NCBI GenBank assembly: GCA_027317055.1
Contig: DAHVFK010000080.1
Span: 1-10,654, forward strand
Direction of reading: 5' to 3'
From: Betaproteobacteria bacterium
GTDB lineage: Bacteria; Pseudomonadota; Gammaproteobacteria; Burkholderiales; SG8-39
Length of the DNA: 10,654 nucleotides
Under the pieces are notes generated by a model. That model saw only the letters and a list, made by a program, of their open reading frames with translations. It had not been told where the DNA came from and searched no databases. Made by a program: the position numbers and the translations under genes. Positions 5,670 to 10,654 of the stretch are shown here, piece by piece. How positions within the stretch are numbered: the stretch's first letter is position 1; each line of letters opens with the position of its first letter.

Positions 5670-8600
5670 ATGGCGGCATCCAGGCCGAGCAGGGGGCCGG
5701 ACCTCATCACCCAGGTTGCGCGGCTGGCCCGCGGCCAGCTCGATGCGACCCAGGCGGCGCTTGCGGAAGCGTTCGCACGCCTTTACTACGGCGGCGCGGA
5801 TCCGTTCGAGCTCGACGAGCGCGACCCGGCCGACCTCGCAGGCGCGGCGGCCGCGCACCTCGATCTCGGCCGGCGCTTTTCCGGCGATGCGCCCAAGCTG
5901 CGCATTTACAACCCGCGCCTCGACGCGCAGGGCTGGCAGAGCACGCACACCGTGCTGCAGATCGTGGGCCACGACATGCCCTTCCTGGTCGACTCGAGCA
6001 CCATGGAGATCAATCGCCAGGGGCTCGCGCTGCATCTCGTGGTCCACCCCGTGATGCGCGTGGTGCGCGACGCGAAGGGCCGGCTGCAGTCGGTCGCGGC
6101 GCCGGGAACCGCGGGCGACGGGCGCCTCGAATCGTTCATCCACCTCGAGGTCGACCGGCAGACCGACCCCGCGCGCCTGCACGAGATCGAGCAGGGGTTC
6201 GAACGCGTGCTGCGCGACGTGCGCGCCACGGTCGAGGACTGGAAGCCGATGCAGGAGCGGCTGCGCGGGCTGATCACCGAGATCGACACTGCGCGTCCGC
6301 CGCTGCCGGCGGAAGAGGTGGACGAGGGGCGTGCTTTCCTCGAGTGGCTGCTCGACAACCACATCACGCTGCTCGGCTACCGCGACTACGATCTGGTGAC
6401 CGAGGGGGGCGAGGACGTGCTGCGTGTGGTCAGGGGCTCGGGGCTCGGCATCCTGCGCGAAAGCGAGGGCACGACCGTTTCCACGAGCTTTGCCACGCTG
6501 CCGCCGGAGACGCGCGCGCACGCGCGCCGGCCGGAACTGCTGGTGCTGTCGAAGGCCAACGCGCGCGCCACGGTGCACCGCCCGGGCTACCTTGACTACG
6601 TCGGGGTCAAGCGCATCGATGCCGAGGGCCGCGTGACCGGCGAGCGGCGCCTGCTCGGGCTGTATACGCACACGGTCTACACCGCCAACCCGCGCGACAT
6701 CCCGGTGCTGCGGCGCAAGCTTGCGCAGGTCCAGGCGCGGGCGGGTTTCCTGCCGGCGAGCCACGACGGCAAGGCGCTTGCCTCGATTCTGGAGGACTAC
6801 CCGCGCGACGAGCTGATGCAGATCGAGCCGGGCGAGCTCTACGCGCACGCAATCGCCATTCTTCAGCTGGGCGAGCGCCAGAGGACGCGCGTGCTGGTGA
6901 GACGCGACGCGTACGGCCGCTTCGTCACTTTTCTGCTCTACGTGCCGCGCGACAAGTACAACACCGAGCAGCGCCAGCGCTTCCAGCGCATCCTGGCCGA
7001 GGCCTTCGACGGCACGGCGAGCGAGTTCAGCGTCAGCCTGTCCGAGTCGCCGCTGGCGCGCATCTTCATGGTGGTGCGCACCCGGCCCGGGGCGGTGCCC
7101 GAGGTCGACGTGCGCGAGCTCGAGCGCCGCATCGTGGCCGCGACGCGCCGCTGGGAGGACGAGCTGCAGGCGCTGCTGATCGAGCGCGCCGGCGAGGAGC
7201 GCGGCAACCTGCTGTTCACGCGTTACGGCCAGGCCTTTCCCGCGGGCTACCGCGAGGACCATCCGGTGCGAAGCGCGCTGCTCGATCTCGAGATGATGGA
7301 CGCGCTCGGCGCGCCGCCCGCGCTGGGCATGACCCTGCACCGGCCGCTCGCCGCGGATCCCGGCACGCTCCGGTTCCGGCTGTTCCGCTCCGGCGCGCCG
7401 GTCGCGCTCTCGGACGCGCTGCCGATTCTGGAGAACCTTGGCGTGCGCGTGATCGACGACCGGCCTTATCACATCCAGCCCGCGGACGGGCGCACGGTGT
7501 GGATCGTCGACTTCGGTCTCGCGCTGCCCGGCGAGGCGGAGGTGGCGCTCGACCGGGTGCGGCCGCTGTTTCACGAGGCGTTCGAAGCGATGTGGTCCGG
7601 CCGCGTCGAGCCCGACAACCTGAACCAGCTGGTGCTCGCCGCCGAGCTCTCGGCGCGCGAGATCGCGATCCTGCGCGCCTACACCCGCTACCTGCGCCAG
7701 GCCGGAATCCCGTTCAGCCTGGCCTACATGCAGCAGACGCTGGTGGCGCACGCGGGGCTCGCGCGGCGCCTGGTGGCACTATTCTCGGCGCGCTTCGACC
7801 CGGCGCGCGCCTCGGCCGAGGCCGAGCAGAAGCTGCTGCGGGAGATCGAGTCCGGGCTCGAGCTGGTGCCGAGCCTGGACGACGACCGCATCCTGCGGCG
7901 TGTGCTCGAGACGATGTGCGCCACCACGCGCACCAACGCCTTCCAGCGCGCGCGCGACGGCTCGCTCAAGCCCTACATCTCGCTCAAGTTCGACCCGCGC
8001 AAAGTGCCCGAGCTGCCCGAGCCGCGGCCGATGTTCGAGATCTTCGTCTACGCGCCGCGGGTCGAGGGCGTGCACCTGCGCGGCGGGCGGGTGGCGCGCG
8101 GGGGCTTGCGCTGGTCGGACCGGCGCGAAGACTTCCGCACCGAGGTGCTCGGCCTGATGAAGGCGCAGATGGTGAAGAACGCGGTCATCGTGCCGGTCGG
8201 CTCGAAGGGCGGCTTCGTGGTTAAGCAGCCGCCGCCGGGCGGGGAGCGCGAGGCGCTGCTGAAGGAAGGCATCGAGTGCTACCAGACTTTCCTGCGCGGC
8301 CTGCTCGACCTGACCGACAACCTGGTCGACGGCAAGCCGGTGCCGCCGCCCGAGGTCGTGCGCCACGACGCCGACGACGCCTATCTGGTGGTCGCCGCCG
8401 ACAAGGGCACGGCGAGCTTCTCCGACATCGCCAACGGCGTTGCCGCGGAGTACGGCTTCTGGCTCGGCGACGCCTTCGCCTCGGGCGGCTCGGCCGGCTA
8501 TGACCACAAGAAGATGGGCATCACCGCGCGCGGCGCCTGGGAGTCGGTCAAGCGCCACTTTCGCGAGCTGGGCGTCGATACCCAGTCGCAGCCTTTCACC

Positions 8601-10496
8601 GTGGCCGGCATCGGCGACATGTCGGGCGACGTGTTCGGCAACGGCATGCTGCTGTCGCGCCACATCAGGCTGGTCGCCGCCTTCGACCACCGCCATATCT
8701 TCATCGATCCCGAACCGGATGCCGAGGCGGGTTTCAGCGAGCGCGAGCGCCTGTTTGCGCTGCCGCGCTCGTCCTGGGCCGACTACGACGCGAAGCTGAT
8801 CTCCAAGGGCGGCGGCGTCTGGCCGCGCAGCGCCAAGTCGATCCGCCTCTCGGCCGAGGCGCGCCGCGCGCTCGGCACCGAAGCCGCATCGCTCGCGCCG
8901 GCCGAGCTGGTGAGCGCGATCCTCAGGGCGCCGGTCGACCTGCTGTACAACGGCGGCATCGGCACCTACGTCAAGTCGAGCCGCGAGAGCCACGCCCAGG
9001 TCGGCGACCGCGCGAACGACGCCTTGCGCGTCGACGGCGCCGAGCTGCGCTGCAAGGTGGTGGCCGAGGGCGGCAACCTCGGCCTGACCCAGCTCGGGCG
9101 CATCGAGTACGCGCTCGCCGGCGGGCGCGTCAACACCGACGCGATCGACAACTCGGCCGGGGTGGACTGCTCCGATCACGAGGTCAACATCAAGATCCTG
9201 CTCGACGCCGCGGTGCGCGAGGGCGAGCTCACGCTCAAGCAGAGGAACCGGCTGCTGGCCGAGATGACCGAAGAGGTCGGGGCGCTGGTGCTGCGCGACA
9301 ACACCTTCCAGACCCAGAGCCTGTCGGTGGCGGGGCTGGCGGCGCCGCAGCTGCTCGACCAGCAGGCGCGCTTCATCCATGCCCTCGAGGCATCCGGGCG
9401 GCTCAAGCGCCGGATCGAATTCCTGCCCTCGGAGGCCGAGATCGCCGAGCGCAAGTCCAGGCGGCTCGGCCTGACGGCGCCGGAGCGCGCGGTGCTGCTG
9501 GCCTACTCGAAGATGGCGCTCTACGAGGAGCTGCTCGCCTCCGATATCGCCGACGAGCCGACCATCGCCGGGGCGTTGGAGCGCTATTTTCCCCATCCGT
9601 TGCGCGCGCGCTTCGCGCGCCACATCCAGGCGCACGCGCTGCGACGCGAAATCATCGCCACCTACGTCACCAACAGCATGGTCAACCGCGTCGGCAGCAC
9701 CTTCGTGCATCGCATGCGCGAGGAGACCGGCGCCGGCAGCGCGGAAGTGGTGCGCGCCTACATGGTGGCGCGCGAGGCCTACGGCATGGTGGCCTACTGG
9801 CAGGCGACCGAGGCGCTCGACGTCAAGGTGCCGGATCGCAAGCAAGGCGCCTTGCTGCTCGAATCGGGGCGCCTTGTCGTGCGTGCCACGCTCTGGCTGC
9901 TGCGCAACCGCAAGCACCTGGCGGACGTCGCGGGGGCGATCGCGCATTTCCGTCCCGGCATCGAGGCGCTCGCCGCGCTGCTGCCGGGCGTGCTGGCGGA
10001 GCCCGAGCGCGAGGCCTACGAGAAGACCCGCGCGGACTGCGCCGAGGCGGGAGTGCCGGGGGCGCTCGCAGCGCAGGTGGCGGGCTTCGACGCGCTGGCG
10101 GCCGCGCCCGACCTGGTCGAGGTCGCCGAAGCGCTGGGGCGCAGCGTCGAAGACGTTGCGGCGGCCTATTTCGCGCTCGGCGGGCGGCTCGAGTTCCCGT
10201 GGCTGCGCGCGCGCGTGGCAGGGCTCGCCGCCGACAGCCACTGGCAGGCGCTGGCGAAGGCGGCGCTGCGCGACGACCTCGCGAGCATGCAGCGCCAGCT
10301 GACGGCGGACGCGCTGCGCGGCGCGGCGGGCAAGGGCAATGCCGCGCAGGAGATCGGCGACTGGGAGCAGGGCAACAGCGCGCTGCTCGAGCGCTTCCGC
10401 CAGGTGCTCGCCGACCTGAGGGCGCAGGGCGTGCTCGATCTCGCCATGGCATCGGTCGCCATGCGCGAGCTGCGCAACATTTCGGCCCGCTCCTAG
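5670..10496 (+). CDS. gdhB: NAD-specific glutamate dehydrogenase, giant (about 180 kDa, Bac_GDH) class
   Basis: Cytoplasmic enzyme that oxidatively deaminates L-glutamate with NAD+ to 2-oxoglutarate and ammonium, feeding amino-acid carbon into the TCA cycle (EC 1.4.1.2). The protein has 1608 residues from the ATG at 5670, matching the roughly 1600 of the class. The N-terminal half carries ACT-like regulatory segments near 75-145, 407-472 and 569-620. The catalytic core has GGLRWSDRREDF (811-822), KAQMVKNAVIVPVGSKGGF (831-849, with K836 and K846 the likely counterparts of the active-site lysines of smaller GDHs), GIGDMSGDVFGNGML (980-994, nucleotide-binding region), DLLYNGGIGTYVKSS (from 1090) and IDNSAGVDCSDHE (1159-1171). 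The rest, from about 1215, is the helical C-terminal region. An in-frame TAA at 5634 leaves only TTG 5643 or ATG 5670 as early starts; neither has a good Shine-Dalgarno sequence. I saw no frameshift or missing motif. The symbol follows Pseudomonas usage; gdhZ is used in Caulobacter. Family call very secure. Confidence 0.97.
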   Translation: MAASRPSRGPDLITQVARLARGQLDATQAALAEAFARLYYGGADPFELDERDPADLAGAAAAHLDLGRRFSGDAPKLRIYNPRLDAQGWQSTHTVLQIVGHDMPFLVDSSTMEINRQGLALHLVVHPVMRVVRDAKGRLQSVAAPGTAGDGRLESFIHLEVDRQTDPARLHEIEQGFERVLRDVRATVEDWKPMQERLRGLITEIDTARPPLPAEEVDEGRAFLEWLLDNHITLLGYRDYDLVTEGGEDVLRVVRGSGLGILRESEGTTVSTSFATLPPETRAHARRPELLVLSKANARATVHRPGYLDYVGVKRIDAEGRVTGERRLLGLYTHTVYTANPRDIPVLRRKLAQVQARAGFLPASHDGKALASILEDYPRDELMQIEPGELYAHAIAILQLGERQRTRVLVRRDAYGRFVTFLLYVPRDKYNTEQRQRFQRILAEAFDGTASEFSVSLSESPLARIFMVVRTRPGAVPEVDVRELERRIVAATRRWEDELQALLIERAGEERGNLLFTRYGQAFPAGYREDHPVRSALLDLEMMDALGAPPALGMTLHRPLAADPGTLRFRLFRSGAPVALSDALPILENLGVRVIDDRPYHIQPADGRTVWIVDFGLALPGEAEVALDRVRPLFHEAFEAMWSGRVEPDNLNQLVLAAELSAREIAILRAYTRYLRQAGIPFSLAYMQQTLVAHAGLARRLVALFSARFDPARASAEAEQKLLREIESGLELVPSLDDDRILRRVLETMCATTRTNAFQRARDGSLKPYISLKFDPRKVPELPEPRPMFEIFVYAPRVEGVHLRGGRVARGGLRWSDRREDFRTEVLGLMKAQMVKNAVIVPVGSKGGFVVKQPPPGGEREALLKEGIECYQTFLRGLLDLTDNLVDGKPVPPPEVVRHDADDAYLVVAADKGTASFSDIANGVAAEYGFWLGDAFASGGSAGYDHKKMGITARGAWESVKRHFRELGVDTQSQPFTVAGIGDMSGDVFGNGMLLSRHIRLVAAFDHRHIFIDPEPDAEAGFSERERLFALPRSSWADYDAKLISKGGGVWPRSAKSIRLSAEARRALGTEAASLAPAELVSAILRAPVDLLYNGGIGTYVKSSRESHAQVGDRANDALRVDGAELRCKVVAEGGNLGLTQLGRIEYALAGGRVNTDAIDNSAGVDCSDHEVNIKILLDAAVREGELTLKQRNRLLAEMTEEVGALVLRDNTFQTQSLSVAGLAAPQLLDQQARFIHALEASGRLKRRIEFLPSEAEIAERKSRRLGLTAPERAVLLAYSKMALYEELLASDIADEPTIAGALERYFPHPLRARFARHIQAHALRREIIATYVTNSMVNRVGSTFVHRMREETGAGSAEVVRAYMVAREAYGMVAYWQATEALDVKVPDRKQGALLLESGRLVVRATLWLLRNRKHLADVAGAIAHFRPGIEALAALLPGVLAEPEREAYEKTRADCAEAGVPGALAAQVAGFDALAAAPDLVEVAEALGRSVEDVAAAYFALGGRLEFPWLRARVAGLAADSHWQALAKAALRDDLASMQRQLTADALRGAAGKGNAAQEIGDWEQGNSALLERFRQVLADLRAQGVLDLAMASVAMRELRNISARS

Positions 10497-10501
10497 CGGG
10501 C
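10485..10501. terminator. Possible bidirectional hairpin at the convergent gene junction
   Basis: GCCCGCT and AGCGGGC form a perfect 7-bp stem with a CCT loop. It spans the dehydrogenase stop codon, just before the end of the convergent aminotransferase gene. Position between two converging stops suits a terminator, but no T-run follows on either strand, so intrinsic termination is doubtful. Confidence 0.3.
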
Positions 10502-10506
10502 GGCGC

Positions 10507-10654
10507 CTAGCCCTGGGCCAGCGCGGCGTCCACCGCGGCGCCGAGCCGGTGCACGATCTCGTCGATTTCGGCCGGGGTGCAGATGAACGGCGGCGCGAGC
10601 AGCACGTGGTCGCCGGCGCGGCCGTCGATGGTGCCGCCCATCGGGTAGACCATC
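10507..10654 (-). CDS. Class III PLP-dependent aminotransferase, C-terminal fragment (continues past window end)
   Basis: Too short for usual ORF listing, but the minus strand reads 48 residues in frame to a TAG at 10509-10507, with the visible part beginning MVYPMGGTIDGRAGDHVLL and continuing APPFICTPAEIDEIVHRLGAA. The G-D-H-x-L-L-A-P-P-F-I block followed by an x-E-I-D-E-I-V helix is the typical C-terminus of class III (fold type I) aminotransferases, often annotated as aspartate aminotransferase family or omega-aminotransferases. These transfer an amino group between an amine or amino acid and a keto acid using pyridoxal phosphate. The catalytic lysine lies upstream, outside the window, so substrate class cannot be judged. 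The Met seen at 10653 is internal, since the protein would normally be about 420-460 residues. The stop is 10 bp from the end of the convergent dehydrogenase gene; no operon link between them is possible on opposite strands. Confidence 0.88.
   Translation of the reverse strand, partial: MVYPMGGTIDGRAGDHVLLAPPFICTPAEIDEIVHRLGAAVDAALAQG

Noticed and set aside
5562..7751. Open minus-strand frame extending the TAXI gene upstream to a nominal 1062-residue protein
   Set aside because: The extra 730 residues are Arg/His/Val/Leu-rich antisense of the glutamate dehydrogenase, with no domain. A clear RBS, ATG and signal peptide place the true start at 5561.
9604..9620. GCGCGCG-CTT-CGCGCGC palindrome in the dehydrogenase gene
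   Set aside because: Made by Arg/Ala codons (RARFAR) in a GC-rich gene; alternating GC runs occur at several other places in the same gene.
7779..10241. Long minus-strand open frame of 820 codons opposite the dehydrogenase
   Set aside because: Typical stop-free antisense frame caused by GC-rich codon use; the composition is repetitive (RAQ, GVDV, LGQ) and no family motif is visible, while the plus strand carries an intact well-conserved enzyme.

Overview
This is a GC-rich window with dense, ordinary bacterial gene packing. The codon style, the LivM/LivK-type ABC genes, the TAXI-type TRAP transporter and the very large NAD-glutamate dehydrogenase together suggest a betaproteobacterium (Burkholderiales-like) or a close relative. 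That placement is an inference from gene content and composition; there is no rRNA or other marker gene here.

Layout. (1) Bases 1-1994, plus strand: the end of a branched-chain-amino-acid-type ABC import operon, comprising the C-terminal two thirds of a LivM-type permease (5' end outside the window), then 58 bp, then a complete periplasmic binding protein with a strong ribosome binding site. (2) Bases 1999-5561, minus strand: a two-gene TRAP transporter operon of the TAXI type. The periplasmic binding protein comes first, followed by a fused DctQ-DctM permease with a C-terminal DUF3394-like extension; the two share a 4-base stop/start overlap. (3) Bases 5562-5669: a 108-bp divergent intergenic region. 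(4) Bases 5670-10496, plus strand: a complete giant (about 180 kDa class) NAD-specific glutamate dehydrogenase of 1608 residues. (5) Bases 10507-10654, minus strand: the last 48 residues of a class III PLP aminotransferase, converging on the dehydrogenase gene with a 10-bp gap.

How the genes may work together. The ABC and TRAP systems are two independent solute importers, one driven by ATP and one by an ion gradient, each with its own periplasmic binding protein. TAXI binding proteins with known ligands bind glutamate/glutamine or 2-oxoglutarate. The TAXI-TRAP operon is divergent from, and 108 bp away from, the enzyme that converts glutamate to 2-oxoglutarate and ammonium. A glutamate or C5-dicarboxylate uptake-and-catabolism unit is therefore a reasonable hypothesis, but the sequence does not prove it.

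I found no mobile element, CRISPR array, tRNA or rRNA, phage gene or defence system. All the large genes belong to known families, so I do not claim a new system. The points most worth a second look are the divergent TAXI-TRAP/NAD-GDH arrangement, a perfect 7-bp GCAA-tetraloop hairpin just inside the permease gene, and the lack of a clear Shine-Dalgarno sequence for the dehydrogenase.
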